The position numbers and the translations under genes are program-made. A DNA stretch of 64,000 nt. It comes from UBA3775 sp051877895. GTDB lineage: Bacteria; Bacillota; Clostridia; Lachnospirales; Lachnospiraceae. The stretch covers positions 1 through 64,000 of the forward strand of contig JBJEJI010000006.1 in the NCBI GenBank assembly GCA_051877895.1, in the 5' to 3' direction. The notes beneath the pieces were generated by a model. That model did not search any database, was not told the origin of the DNA, and saw only the letters and a list, made by a program, of their open reading frames with translations. Of this stretch, positions 24,491-34,253 are shown piece by piece; within the stretch, counting starts at the first letter, position 1, and the number at the start of each line of letters is the position of its first letter.

Positions 24491-26518
24491 ATGCTGGAAA
24501 AAATAGATAGTGTTAAAGCCATTAAGGGTATTGGTGAAAAAACTGCAGCACTGTTTGCTAAACTTGGCATACATAATGTGGGTGATTTACTGTATCATTT
24601 TCCGTTTCGCTATGAAAGCTATGCATATCCTACTCCAATTTCTTCATGCGTAGAAGGTGAACTGGTCAGTATTGAAGGTGTTATAATTTCTTCTCCAAGA
24701 TTTTATTCTTCAGGCAAATATAAGATTACGGAAGTAATTGTAAAGGACGATACAGAGGCAATTACTTTAAAATGGTATAATTCACCCTATTTGCGAAATG
24801 TTTTGAAGTTTGGCGAAAGATTGATTTTTAGAGGAAAGGTTCAGACAAAAGGACATAATCGATTTATTGTGCATCCGGAAATATATTCAAAAGAGAAATA
24901 TATTGTTCTTCTTAAAAGCCTTAGACCGGTATATCCTTCCACCGAGGGACTTACTCAGAATGCCATTGCAGGTGCCATTGGCAAAGCTTTAGAAGAAACG
25001 CCAATTACGGATTTTGTTCCGGCGGAAGTCAGAAAAAAATATGGTCTTCTTAGTGAAAGGGAGGCACTTAATACAATTCACTTTCCTAAAAATGAAGAGG
25101 TTCTTACTAAAGGTCTTTCAAGACTGGTTTTTGATGAATTCTTTGTTTTCCTGCTTAATATGCGAAGACTGAAAAGTAAAACAGAGATTATTAAAAATAC
25201 AAATGTTATTACAGTCTCAGATAAGCTTTCCCGGCTAAAAGCTAATCTGGGCTATGAACTTACTGATGACCAGAACAGGGCAGTAGATGAAATACTTGCA
25301 GATATGGGTTCCGAGAAAACCATGCAGAGACTGCTTCAGGGGGATGTTGGCTCAGGAAAGACTGCTGTTGCCCTGCTTTCAATGGGGGCAGTAGCTTTTT
25401 CTGAAAAACAGGCTTGTATTATGGCACCTACAGAAGTTCTTGCAAGACAGCATTATGATTATTTTTCAAAAATATTTAGTTTGTTTAACATCAAAACTGT
25501 ATTGTTTTGTGGTTCCCAGACAAAAACTGAAAAGAAAGCTGGTTTAAAGTTAATAGAAAACGGTGAGGCTTTAATCATAGTCGGCACTCATGCAGCCATA
25601 CAGGAAGGCGTTAGTTTTAAAAATCTTGCTCTGGCAGTGGTAGATGAACAACATCGATTTGGTGTAAAGCAAAGAGAAGCAATTACTTTAAAGGGAGATA
25701 ATCCGCATTTGCTTCTTATGACAGCAACTCCTATACCAAGAACCTATGCATTGATGCTTTACGGAAATATGGATATATCTGTGCTTGCTCATATGCCTGC
25801 AAACCGTAAGCCTATAAAGAACTGTATTGCAGACAGTTCAATGCGGGATGCTATTGACAGATTTTTATTAAAAGAAATACAAAAGGGGCATCAGGCATAT
25901 ATAATCTGTCCTCTAATAGAGGAAAGTGAAAAGCAGACTGCGGCTTCTGTAAATACATACTGTTTTGAGCTAAGGGAAAGATTTGGTAATAAGGTTAGAA
26001 TAGAGTCCCTTCACGGTAAAATTAAAGCTACAGAAAAGAACAGTATAATGGATAGCTTTGTAAAAGGTGAAATTGATATTCTTATTTCTACTACCGTAAT
26101 AGAGGTAGGAATCAATGTTCCCAATGCTACGGTTATGCTGATTGAAAATGCAGAATGTTTTGGACTTGCACAGCTTCACCAGATAAGAGGACGTGTGGGA
26201 CGAGGAAGCGAACAATCTTATTGTATTTTCATGGCAGGCAGAAATAGTGAAAGTATTAAACAGAGACTTAATATTGTGGGTAATTCCAATGATGGCTTTT
26301 ATATTGCCAGTCAGGATATGAAACTAAGGGGACCGGGAGATTTCTTTGGTGTAAGACAGAGTGGAGACCAGCAGTTTGTATTGGCGGATCCTCTTCGAGA
26401 TGGGGTAATTTTATCCATGGCATCAGAGGCTGTGTCTTCTCTTGATGAAAAAGAGCTTGAAAAACTGTTGGAAAAGAGAAATAGCCTTGTAAGTTCTTCT
26501 GAACATATGATATACTGA
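24491..26518 (+). CDS. recG: ATP-dependent DNA helicase RecG
   Basis: 675 residues, complete. N-terminal wedge/OB region (VKAIKGIGEKTAALF helix-hairpin-helix; about 1-240), then helicase lobes: Walker A QGDVGSGKTAVA, DEQH box DEQHRFG, TATPIPRT, and motif VI QIRGRVGRG. RecG reverses stalled forks and migrates Holliday junctions. RBS GAGGAG. It follows fakA as in Bacillus, although a terminator separates them. Confidence 0.96.
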   Translation: MLEKIDSVKAIKGIGEKTAALFAKLGIHNVGDLLYHFPFRYESYAYPTPISSCVEGELVSIEGVIISSPRFYSSGKYKITEVIVKDDTEAITLKWYNSPYLRNVLKFGERLIFRGKVQTKGHNRFIVHPEIYSKEKYIVLLKSLRPVYPSTEGLTQNAIAGAIGKALEETPITDFVPAEVRKKYGLLSEREALNTIHFPKNEEVLTKGLSRLVFDEFFVFLLNMRRLKSKTEIIKNTNVITVSDKLSRLKANLGYELTDDQNRAVDEILADMGSEKTMQRLLQGDVGSGKTAVALLSMGAVAFSEKQACIMAPTEVLARQHYDYFSKIFSLFNIKTVLFCGSQTKTEKKAGLKLIENGEALIIVGTHAAIQEGVSFKNLALAVVDEQHRFGVKQREAITLKGDNPHLLLMTATPIPRTYALMLYGNMDISVLAHMPANRKPIKNCIADSSMRDAIDRFLLKEIQKGHQAYIICPLIEESEKQTAASVNTYCFELRERFGNKVRIESLHGKIKATEKNSIMDSFVKGEIDILISTTVIEVGINVPNATVMLIENAECFGLAQLHQIRGRVGRGSEQSYCIFMAGRNSESIKQRLNIVGNSNDGFYIASQDMKLRGPGDFFGVRQSGDQQFVLADPLRDGVILSMASEAVSSLDEKELEKLLEKRNSLVSSSEHMIY

Positions 26519-26584
26519 AAAGCAGTCCATAAGTATTGAACATGATATAGTTGGATGTAATTGGTGTTTAGGGAGAGTTGACGG

Positions 26585-28648
26585 ATGATAGGTCTGATTT
26601 ACTTCTTGTTATGTATTCTGGTTGGGTTTACCATTATACATTTGCTTTTTCCGGATATTTATGGGTTCGTTAATAAAACCTATACAGGAAAAAAGCTGGA
26701 ATTTCCCGCATTCATGCTTGTTTTTCCTGCAACTGTGACTACCGGAATTCTTTCCATGGTGTGGCCTACTTATTTATTGGCATGTTTGTTCTCGGAAACA
26801 GGGAAAGCACTTAGTTATGCAAATGCAATTGTAATGCCTGTTGCAATTCTTTTTGTTGTAATGGGTCAGATTCTTATTAATAATAAGCGGAAAGATGTTT
26901 TTTCCGGTCTGTTTCGTGGGGGAAAAGATAAAGATCTGTTTTTTTTCGGATTTGTAACCGCACTTGCTTCATTTATGATGTTCCTTACATTTTATGTGAG
27001 TGACGGGAACCTTGGAGTTGGCATATCGGTATTTAGTGATTTTGCTCCTCATATGGGAATGATTCGTTCTTTTTCAAAAGGTAATAATTTCCCAACAGGT
27101 TATTCTCATTTTGCGGGAGCGGATATTAAATATCATTTTATGTTCCAGTTTTTTGTTGGAAACCTGGAATACCTGGGATTGCGAATTGACTGGGCATTTA
27201 ACCTTCCAAGTATTGTATGCTTTGTTTGCGTGTGTATGCTTTTGTACACATTGGCAGTAAAGCTTTTTGGCAAAAGGTCAGTAGGTATGCTTTCTGTTCT
27301 TTTCTTTCTGTTCAGAAGCGGTAGTGCATTTACTACCTACCTTAGTGAAATTGATGGTAAATTTAAAGATATTATAAAAACTCTTGAAGAAAATACTACT
27401 TATATCGGTAAAACTGTTCATGAAGACTGGGGACTATGGAACTTAAATGTATATGTAAACCAAAGGCATCTGGCTATTGGAATGTGTATATTACTTATTG
27501 TACTATTACTAATGCTTGAGCCTGTATTTTGCTCATTAAAGAGGACTAGCACAAAAATAAAAGAAACAGTTCAGAAAAAGGGGGATTCATTTTTTATTAA
27601 AGCAGGCTGCTTTGTCCGTGAACTTGTTTTCAGGAAAGCCGGCTGGATCATAAAGGATTATAAAACCTGTATCTTCTGTGGCTTACTTCTTGGTTTTGGA
27701 GCATTTTTTAACGGAGCCTGTGTTATAGCATGTCTGCTTGTGCTTTTTATACTGGCATTTATTACAGACAGAAGATTGGAATATCTGGTCACAGCACTGA
27801 TTGCAGTTTTCTTCAGTAGTCTTGAAACCTGGTTTTTTATTGACGGAAGTGTAGTGGAGTTTCGCTGGGAACCGGGATTTCTTGCAGAAGTTAAGACATT
27901 TTTTGGTACGATTGATTATTTGAATATTTTGTTGGGTATACTTCCGTTTGTGCTCCTTATGGCATTCTTAATGGTTAATGGATACTATAAATGGATACTT
28001 GTTGCATTTATTACTCCTATAGTATTTGCGGTTACTTTCCAGATGACTGTGGATGTTGCTGTAAACCATAAATATATAATGGTTGGATGTATGCTTGCGG
28101 ATGTTTTTGCAGCGGCATTTGTTTACAGAGTGTTTGCCGGAAAAGGTTTGGCAAATAAGCCGGTAGCAATACTTTTGATTATAATGCTTACCTGCACCGG
28201 TGTATACGATTTTAACGTTATGATAAAGAAAAATGCACCGGAGAACGACGGTTCTTTACTGTATTCCCTGGAGGATCCGCTCACTGAGTGGATATGTGAT
28301 AACTCAGATGCCGAAGATATTTTTCTTACAGACTGGTATTCCCTGAATAATGTTGTGCTTGGGGGAGCAATGCTTTATTACGGTTGGCCTTATTATGCCT
28401 GGAGTGCGGGTTATGATACATCATACAGAGAAGCACAGGTAAAACTCATGTATGAGGCAGGTGACAGCCGGACATTGACAGAACTTATTGATCAGAATAA
28501 TATTCGTTTTATTATAGTTGACAATTCAGCAAGACATAATGAAAATTATTATGTACGTGAGGATGTTATTTCAAATACATTTGCCTGTGTGTATTCACAG
28601 GGTGAGGGAGAGTGGCAATTAAATATTTATGATACAACTTTAAGATAA
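26585..28648 (+). CDS. Polytopic membrane protein, probable lipid-linked-sugar glycosyltransferase
   Basis: 687 residues with about 14-15 predicted helices. The loop after the fourth helix contains SDFAPHMGMIRSFSKG and PTGYSHFAGADIKYHFMF, an acidic-then-aromatic arrangement reminiscent of GT-C fold enzymes; a soluble region of about 120 residues at the C-terminus (from ENDGSLLYSLEDP) resembles the extracytoplasmic domain of such enzymes. No exact family is recognised. RBS GGGAGAG. First gene of an operon with a family 2 glycosyltransferase and a DUF2298 protein; a dolichol-phosphate-mannose-like pathway (GT2 loads the lipid, GT-C proteins use it) is a plausible inference. Confidence 0.65.
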   Translation: MIGLIYFLLCILVGFTIIHLLFPDIYGFVNKTYTGKKLEFPAFMLVFPATVTTGILSMVWPTYLLACLFSETGKALSYANAIVMPVAILFVVMGQILINNKRKDVFSGLFRGGKDKDLFFFGFVTALASFMMFLTFYVSDGNLGVGISVFSDFAPHMGMIRSFSKGNNFPTGYSHFAGADIKYHFMFQFFVGNLEYLGLRIDWAFNLPSIVCFVCVCMLLYTLAVKLFGKRSVGMLSVLFFLFRSGSAFTTYLSEIDGKFKDIIKTLEENTTYIGKTVHEDWGLWNLNVYVNQRHLAIGMCILLIVLLLMLEPVFCSLKRTSTKIKETVQKKGDSFFIKAGCFVRELVFRKAGWIIKDYKTCIFCGLLLGFGAFFNGACVIACLLVLFILAFITDRRLEYLVTALIAVFFSSLETWFFIDGSVVEFRWEPGFLAEVKTFFGTIDYLNILLGILPFVLLMAFLMVNGYYKWILVAFITPIVFAVTFQMTVDVAVNHKYIMVGCMLADVFAAAFVYRVFAGKGLANKPVAILLIIMLTCTGVYDFNVMIKKNAPENDGSLLYSLEDPLTEWICDNSDAEDIFLTDWYSLNNVVLGGAMLYYGWPYYAWSAGYDTSYREAQVKLMYEAGDSRTLTELIDQNNIRFIIVDNSARHNENYYVREDVISNTFACVYSQGEGEWQLNIYDTTLR

Positions 28649-28671
28649 GTGGTATCGGACAGGAGGATAGT

Positions 28672-29379
28672 ATGGATAAACTGTATATTGTAATTCCGGC
28701 ATATAACGAAGAAAGCAATATAAAAAATGTAGTTGAGGAGTGGTATCCGGTTGTTAAGAAATATGGAAATCAGTCCAGAATGGTGCTTGTAAATGATGGC
28801 AGTAAAGATAATACCCTTGCCATAATGAATGAATTAAAGGAAAAAATGCCTGAAATTCAAATTATTGACAAGCCAAACGGAGGACATGGATCTTCATTAA
28901 TCTGTGGTTACAAATATGCTATAGAACAGGGAGCGGATTATATCTTCCAGACAGATTCTGACGGACAGACCAGAGCTAAAGAATTTGAACCTTTCTGGTG
29001 CCAGAGGGAAAATTATTCCATGGTAATAGGACATCGTAAAGGCAGACAGGATGGGAGTTCCAGAGTGTTTGTTACTAAAACTCTGAGGATGGTAATAAGA
29101 GTAGTGTTTGGCGTAAAGGTGACGGATGCAAACACACCTTACAGACTCATGAAAGCAGATTTCCTCAAGGAATGTCTGGAATTATTCCCGGATGACAACT
29201 ATAATCTGCCGAATGTAATTATTTCTGTTGCTGCTGCAAAAAGGCATTATCCGGTTCTGTACAGACGGATAACCTTCAGAAATAGACAGGGTGGTGTCAA
29301 TTCCATCAATATGAAGAAAATAATTAAGATTGGCACAAAAGCCCTGAAGGATTTCAGAGAAATAAACAAAAAGATGTAA
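28672..29379 (+). CDS. Family 2 glycosyltransferase (polyprenyl-phosphate sugar synthase type)
   Basis: 235 residues. Starts with LYIVIPAYNEESNI, followed by LVNDGSKDNT, the UDP/GDP-sugar-binding QTDSDGQT and a QR-like region; no membrane helix at the C-terminus. The size and motifs resemble DPM1-type enzymes that make polyprenyl-phosphate-linked sugars. RBS AGGAGGA. It lies between two multi-pass proteins (24 bp after the first, 14 bp before the second), supporting a role in providing their sugar donor. Confidence 0.85.
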   Translation: MDKLYIVIPAYNEESNIKNVVEEWYPVVKKYGNQSRMVLVNDGSKDNTLAIMNELKEKMPEIQIIDKPNGGHGSSLICGYKYAIEQGADYIFQTDSDGQTRAKEFEPFWCQRENYSMVIGHRKGRQDGSSRVFVTKTLRMVIRVVFGVKVTDANTPYRLMKADFLKECLELFPDDNYNLPNVIISVAAAKRHYPVLYRRITFRNRQGGVNSINMKKIIKIGTKALKDFREINKKM

Positions 29380-29392
29380 AGGGGATTAAAAA

Positions 29393-32344
29393 GTGAATTC
29401 CAAAAAATCTATAACAACAAAAATCAGCCTGTTTACAGCTATGTTTCTTTTGGTATGTATATTTGACTGGCGATTTATGGGTTCCCGTGATTTCTCGGTT
29501 ATGTTAATCTGGTGGCTGGCACTTGTAATAATTGGATTAATATATCAGCCTATAACTATTATTCTTTTTCACAGGTTTCATGATAACGGCTGGATGTTTT
29601 CAAAAACAATAGGAATTGCTGTTTCAGCATGGGTTTTATGGTTCTTTTCCAGTTTTAAACTGATAAAATTTACAAGACTGAATTGTTTTATTGTTTTGTT
29701 TGTATGTTTCATAATAAACATTATAATTTACAGATTGTACACAAAATATGCCCACAATGCCATCAGGCTTCGTGAGGTCTATTCCGTAAACAGAATTTGC
29801 TCCATGTACTATGCAGAAATAGTTTTCTTCTGTGTGTTTGCAATATGGTGCTACCTCAAGGGATATAATCCTAAAGCATACGGAACTGAGAAGTTTATGG
29901 ATTATGGATTCATTACTGCAATTCTGAAATCAGAATATATGCCTGCTCATGATTTGTGGCTTTCAGGAGAGAATATAAATTATTATTATGTAGGACAATA
30001 TATTTCAGCCTGGCTGATTCGTGTAAGTGGTGTTGGTGCCGGTTATGGCTATAATCTTATGCTTATGACATTGGCTGCACTTGGTTTTTCACTTCCGTAT
30101 TCAATTGTTTACAATCTTATGCGTATAAACCGCAGGGAAATGTCGGTTTCGGAAAAGGTTGAACTTCCGGAAGAAAAAAAGAATTTTGTATGTGTACTTG
30201 CAGGAGCACTTGCGGGTGTATCTCTGTCTTTAGCCGGAAATATGCATTATCCTGTATATAAATGGATTATGCCGAAGATAAACAGAATACTTGGGAAAGA
30301 GGTTAGTGATTACTGGTTCGCAAATGCCACACGTTACATTGGATATAACCCGGATGTTGATGATAAAACCATTCATGAATTCCCAAGCTATTCCTTTGTG
30401 CTGGGGGATTTACATGCGCATGTAATCAATATTATGTTTGTCCTTACTGTTGTGGCTTTGCTGCTTGCATGGATAATGAATCGTAAAGCAAGTATGGATA
30501 TTGCAAAAGCATCAGGAAAGCCATGCGGTTTATCAATAGTCAGGGAAGTGCTTTCACCGCAGCTTTTAATGTGCATGTTCTTTATAGGACTTTTTCATAT
30601 GACAAATTATTGGGATTTTCCGATTTATTTTGTTATATGCGGAGCAGTGGTATTATTTTCTAATTTAATAACCTACAGATATAGTAAAAAGGCATGGATT
30701 TTAACTGCTATTCAGGCTGTGGTATTTGTGATTGTATGGACAGTCGTAGCATTGCCGTTTACATTATCGTTTGACAGCATTTCCACAGCAATACATCTGT
30801 GTACTAAGCATTCGGCTTTATATCAGCTCCTGATTTTATGGGGACTTCCTGCCGTTATTATTGTTGTTTTTCTGATAACAAAAATCAGAAAAACCATTAA
30901 ATTAAAAAAGAATATTTTTGATTTTGTTTCAACTGCGGATCTTTTTGCCTGCATCATGGGATTATGCGGACTTGGTTTGGTACTTTTGCCGGAAATTGTT
31001 TATGTAGTAGATATTTACGGTGATTCTTATCAGCGTGCCAACACTATGTTTAAGCTTGTATATCAGGCATTTATGTTGTTTGCACTTGTTATGCCGTATA
31101 TTATTGTTAAATTCTTATACTTTGAAAAAAGCAAAGGTTTAAAGAGATTTGCTGTTACAATGCTTGTTCTACTTTGTATGACTTTCGGTTATTTCTTTGA
31201 AGCATGTGAAGACTGGTTTAGTGGCACTTATTCTACTCTTGATTCATCTGCATTTTTAAGCACAGAGGCTCCGGATGACAAACTGGGAGTTGACTGGATC
31301 AATGAAAATGTTCCGGATGACGCAGTAGTACTGGAAATGTGTGGTAAGAGCTATACATTCTTTAACAGAATATCTGTATTTACCGGAAATTCAACTGTTC
31401 TTGGCTGGCAGACTCATGAATGGCTATGGAGAAGTTCGGGAGATAAAGAGTATCCTCAGGTTGTAAGCGAAAGACATAATGACATTATAACAATATATAC
31501 TTCTACTAATGTTAAAGAAGTTCAGCTTCTGATTAAAAAGTATGGTATTGACTATATTTATGTGGGAGAAGCTGAACTGGTAGACGGATATTCTGCAGGT
31601 TCGGGAAGTACTGCCTATAATTACCATGGTTCTTCATGCAGTAAAATAAATGTCAATCATGCTCTTCTTAAGAGTCTGGGTGAAGTTACTGTAATTAGTG
31701 AGTCTAATGAAGGAAAACTTTATGAAACTTATATTGTTAAGGTCGATAAAGATAAAGTAATAGATGAAGAAATAATTACAAATGATGGGAACACGGTAAC
31801 TGTAAAGGCGGAGAATCTTCCTGACAGAATTTTAGATTTGGATGTAAACGGAGATACTGTTTCTTATACAGAATATCAGTATGATACCCAGAACAGACTT
31901 GTCAAAGAGGTAACCTATGATAATAATAGTGCAATGACTTCCTATTCTGAGTATTCTTATGAGGGAAGTGTTCCTGTGTTTGGAGAAGACTTGACTGCTT
32001 CCGGCGAAAGAATTGGATTCTGGAATTATGTAGAATTTGATATAAACGGAAATGTGTCTGTAAAACATTATTTTGCAGCTGATAACAGCTGGGTGCTGAC
32101 CGACAATATGTCCTACGATAATTCAGGCTGTCTTGTGTCAGAAGAGTTTAGCTATGCTGATGGTTCATCTCATTCAATAAAGTATAGTTATGATAGTGAC
32201 CACAAACTGATGGCAAAACAGATTGTAGATGGTGAAACTACAACAGTTTACAGCTATTCCTATGGTGGAGAACGTATTGTTTCATCGGATGTATATATAA
32301 ACGGAGAGCATACAGGAAGCCAGCTTTACGAATACAGAAAATAG
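29393..32344 (+). CDS. DUF2298 membrane protein with YD-repeat-like C-terminal extension
   Basis: 983 residues. About 1-600 is a multi-pass region matching DUF2298 (Chlor_Arch_YYY): GFITAILKSEYMPAHDLWLSG with NYYYVGQY, FPSYSFVLGDLHAHV, TNYWDFPIYF and YGDSYQRANTMFK. These proteins are thought to be GT-C-like glycosyltransferases. A globular extracytoplasmic part (about 620-770) follows. The last roughly 190 residues are beta-rich repeats with YTEYQYDTQNRLVKEV, YDNSGCLVSEEF and YSYDSDHKLMAKQ, i.e. YD/RHS-like units, not usual for this family. GTG start with AAGGGG upstream. Third gene of the glycan operon. Confidence 0.75.
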   Translation: MNSKKSITTKISLFTAMFLLVCIFDWRFMGSRDFSVMLIWWLALVIIGLIYQPITIILFHRFHDNGWMFSKTIGIAVSAWVLWFFSSFKLIKFTRLNCFIVLFVCFIINIIIYRLYTKYAHNAIRLREVYSVNRICSMYYAEIVFFCVFAIWCYLKGYNPKAYGTEKFMDYGFITAILKSEYMPAHDLWLSGENINYYYVGQYISAWLIRVSGVGAGYGYNLMLMTLAALGFSLPYSIVYNLMRINRREMSVSEKVELPEEKKNFVCVLAGALAGVSLSLAGNMHYPVYKWIMPKINRILGKEVSDYWFANATRYIGYNPDVDDKTIHEFPSYSFVLGDLHAHVINIMFVLTVVALLLAWIMNRKASMDIAKASGKPCGLSIVREVLSPQLLMCMFFIGLFHMTNYWDFPIYFVICGAVVLFSNLITYRYSKKAWILTAIQAVVFVIVWTVVALPFTLSFDSISTAIHLCTKHSALYQLLILWGLPAVIIVVFLITKIRKTIKLKKNIFDFVSTADLFACIMGLCGLGLVLLPEIVYVVDIYGDSYQRANTMFKLVYQAFMLFALVMPYIIVKFLYFEKSKGLKRFAVTMLVLLCMTFGYFFEACEDWFSGTYSTLDSSAFLSTEAPDDKLGVDWINENVPDDAVVLEMCGKSYTFFNRISVFTGNSTVLGWQTHEWLWRSSGDKEYPQVVSERHNDIITIYTSTNVKEVQLLIKKYGIDYIYVGEAELVDGYSAGSGSTAYNYHGSSCSKINVNHALLKSLGEVTVISESNEGKLYETYIVKVDKDKVIDEEIITNDGNTVTVKAENLPDRILDLDVNGDTVSYTEYQYDTQNRLVKEVTYDNNSAMTSYSEYSYEGSVPVFGEDLTASGERIGFWNYVEFDINGNVSVKHYFAADNSWVLTDNMSYDNSGCLVSEEFSYADGSSHSIKYSYDSDHKLMAKQIVDGETTTVYSYSYGGERIVSSDVYINGEHTGSQLYEYRK

Positions 32345-32471
32345 AGTTCACATAATAAACATATTTTTGTCACATTCTTACACTTTTTCTTCAAAAAATT
32401 GCCAGAAATGTGAATTATAATTCAAAGCATAAAACAAAAGAATTTAAAATCTTCAGATTGGAGGCAGTTTT

Positions 32472-33890
32472 ATGGAAAATGAATTTGAAAATCAAACATC
32501 TCCTGAAAGCAGTGAAATAACCGAGGATTATTATGATGTAAGCACTGAAAATAAAAATGAAATACCAAAGAAGTCAGGTAAAAAAGGAAAAGTGCTGAAA
32601 AAAGCAGGTGCCTTAGTTCTCTCAGGTGTATTGTTCGGGGCTGTTGCAGGAGGAACACTTTATGGAACTAATTATCTGCTTGAAAAAAATAATCAGCCCC
32701 CTGCATCCGTTAGTGAAGACGGTAATCGGAATAATAGTAATGAAAACAATAAGGAAAATACAAGTGGTACAGACAATAAGCTGACCTTGTCTGATAGTTA
32801 TGCAACCGGTGGAGATGCATCCATGCTGATACAGACCGGTGATAACCTGACTGTTTCACAGATTGCTGAGAATTGCATGCCAAGTATTGTTGCAATTACC
32901 AATCTTGGGGTTTCTGAGATACAGACTATGTGGGGAACTTACCAGCAGGAAAGTGAAAGTTGTGGTTCCGGCGTTATTATAGGAGAGTCAGATGCAGAGC
33001 TTATTATTCTGACTAATTATCATGTTGTATCAGGAAGTAAGGAATTAACCGTTGTTTTTAGCTTTGATGAAAACGAAGAAGAACCTGATGCAGTCAGAGC
33101 AGAAGTAAAAGGTTATGATTCAGAAAGAGATATTGCTGTAATAGCCATTGATTTAAATGATATTGATGATGAAACTCTTTCATCCATAAAAATAGCAGTA
33201 ATTGGCAATTCGGATAACATTAAACTTGGTGAACAGGTAGTTGCAATAGGTAATGCACTGGGATATGGACAGTCTGTAACTACCGGTATTATTAGTGCAA
33301 TAGACAGACTGGTATCACTGGAAGGAAGCGATGGCAGCACTATAACCAATGAATATATTCAGACAGATGCAGCTATTAATCCGGGTAATAGCGGTGGTGC
33401 ACTTTTTAATATGAAGGGAGAACTTATAGGAATTAATTCCGCAAAGGTTTCTAACAGCTCTGTTGAGGGCATGGGTTATGCTATTCCGATTTCAGATATT
33501 TATGACCTCGTAAATGAACTAATGAATAAAGAGGTAAGAAAGTCATTGCCGGAGGAAGACCAGGGCTATCTGTGTATTAGTGGACAGGACGTTCCACAGG
33601 AAGCAACCCAGCTTTACGGTGTGCCTGCCGGAGCATATGTACTTGCAGTTTATGAAAATTACGCAGCTGCTGAGGCAGGTATTATGGAAGGAGATATTAT
33701 CACCGAGATAAACGGAGTTGAAATCAGTTCTATGACAGAATTGAAAAAAGAGCTTTCATATTATGAAGGTGGGGCTGAAATTTCCATAGTTTTAATGCGT
33801 CAGAATGTTAGAAACGGTTATGAAGAAATAGAAGTTACAGTAGTTTTAAATGATTATGATGATTTTAATAAGCTTAAGGAAGAACAGTAA
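32472..33890 (+). CDS. htrA: HtrA/DegP-type serine protease
   Basis: 472 residues. A charged cytoplasmic N-terminus and one membrane helix (about 42-62) precede an Asn/Glu-rich linker, a trypsin-like domain and a PDZ domain (about 370-460). The catalytic triad is visible as NYHVV (about H184), RDIAVI (about D220) and GNSGGA (about S307). HtrA proteins degrade misfolded proteins on the outer membrane face and respond to envelope stress. RBS TTGGAGG. A strong terminator follows at 33893. Confidence 0.93.
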   Translation: MENEFENQTSPESSEITEDYYDVSTENKNEIPKKSGKKGKVLKKAGALVLSGVLFGAVAGGTLYGTNYLLEKNNQPPASVSEDGNRNNSNENNKENTSGTDNKLTLSDSYATGGDASMLIQTGDNLTVSQIAENCMPSIVAITNLGVSEIQTMWGTYQQESESCGSGVIIGESDAELIILTNYHVVSGSKELTVVFSFDENEEEPDAVRAEVKGYDSERDIAVIAIDLNDIDDETLSSIKIAVIGNSDNIKLGEQVVAIGNALGYGQSVTTGIISAIDRLVSLEGSDGSTITNEYIQTDAAINPGNSGGALFNMKGELIGINSAKVSNSSVEGMGYAIPISDIYDLVNELMNKEVRKSLPEEDQGYLCISGQDVPQEATQLYGVPAGAYVLAVYENYAAAEAGIMEGDIITEINGVEISSMTELKKELSYYEGGAEISIVLMRQNVRNGYEEIEVTVVLNDYDDFNKLKEEQ

Positions 33891-33892
33891 AA

Positions 33893-33920
33893 GCGTGTGC
33901 CTTTTGGCACACGCTTTTTG
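33893..33920 (+). terminator. Terminator of htrA
   Basis: Perfect 9-bp stem GCGTGTGCC / GGCACACGC with a TTTT loop, followed by TTTTT. Confidence 0.9.
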
Positions 33921-33929
33921 TTTGATATT

Positions 33930-34026
33930 AAAACGGCACTTCGTGCCTTATGCGGTACAGGGTTACAATCTGCACCGCCTCAAAGCTAATCCCACCGCCT
34001 AAAGGCAGTGGGTTATTTTTGGTTTT
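33930..34026. repeat. Three-hairpin G/C-rich non-coding element, possibly an IS200/IS605-type end
   Basis: Three successive hairpins: GGCAC-TTC-GTGCC (33935-33947); GCGGT...ACCGC with inner CAG/CTG (33952-33978); and CCCACCGCC-TAAA-GGCAGTGGG with one mismatch (33991-34012), then a T-rich tail (34013-34026). It stands out from the A/T-rich surroundings, lies after the htrA terminator, and encodes no protein. From memory it resembles the hairpin ends of IS200/IS605-type elements or related miniature repeats, but no transposase remains. A terminator or structured RNA are alternatives. Confidence 0.4.
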
Positions 34027-34060
34027 TATAAATACAGGATTTATTAAGAAAAAATAAGCA

Positions 34061-34079
34061 TGTCTTAAACTTGTCTTAA
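34061..34079 (+). promoter_or_regulatory. Direct repeat resembling an OmpR-family regulator binding site
   Basis: TGTCTTAA at 34061-34068 and 34072-34079: identical 8-mers with an 11-bp period, as in PhoB-type boxes. It lies upstream of the response regulator gene, so autoregulation is likely. Confidence 0.5.
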
Positions 34080-34087
34080 TGTGTGAT

Positions 34088-34119
34088 ATGATGCATAAAT
34101 GATGCACTTGTGTTATACT
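34088..34119 (+). promoter_or_regulatory. Second 11-bp-period direct repeat and possible -10 of the two-component operon
   Basis: ATGATGCA at 34088-34095 and 34099-34106, again 11 bp apart, followed by TATACT at 34114-34119. The -35 match is weak (ATGCAT at 34091). Confidence 0.35.
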
Positions 34120-34253
34120 ATTTGTTCAGTATCTTTATCAATATAAAAATATTGTTTTTTAAGCAATATGGTTTTTTAAAAAAGTTAACGAGAATGTATC
34201 CAATAGGAAATAATACAGATAAATATTAAAACAATACTTAAAGGAGAAGAACA

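Noticed and set aside
32346..32415. TTCACAT / ATGTGAA inverted repeat before htrA
   Set aside because: Arms of 7 bp are about 55 bp apart in A/T-rich DNA and no good promoter could be aligned.
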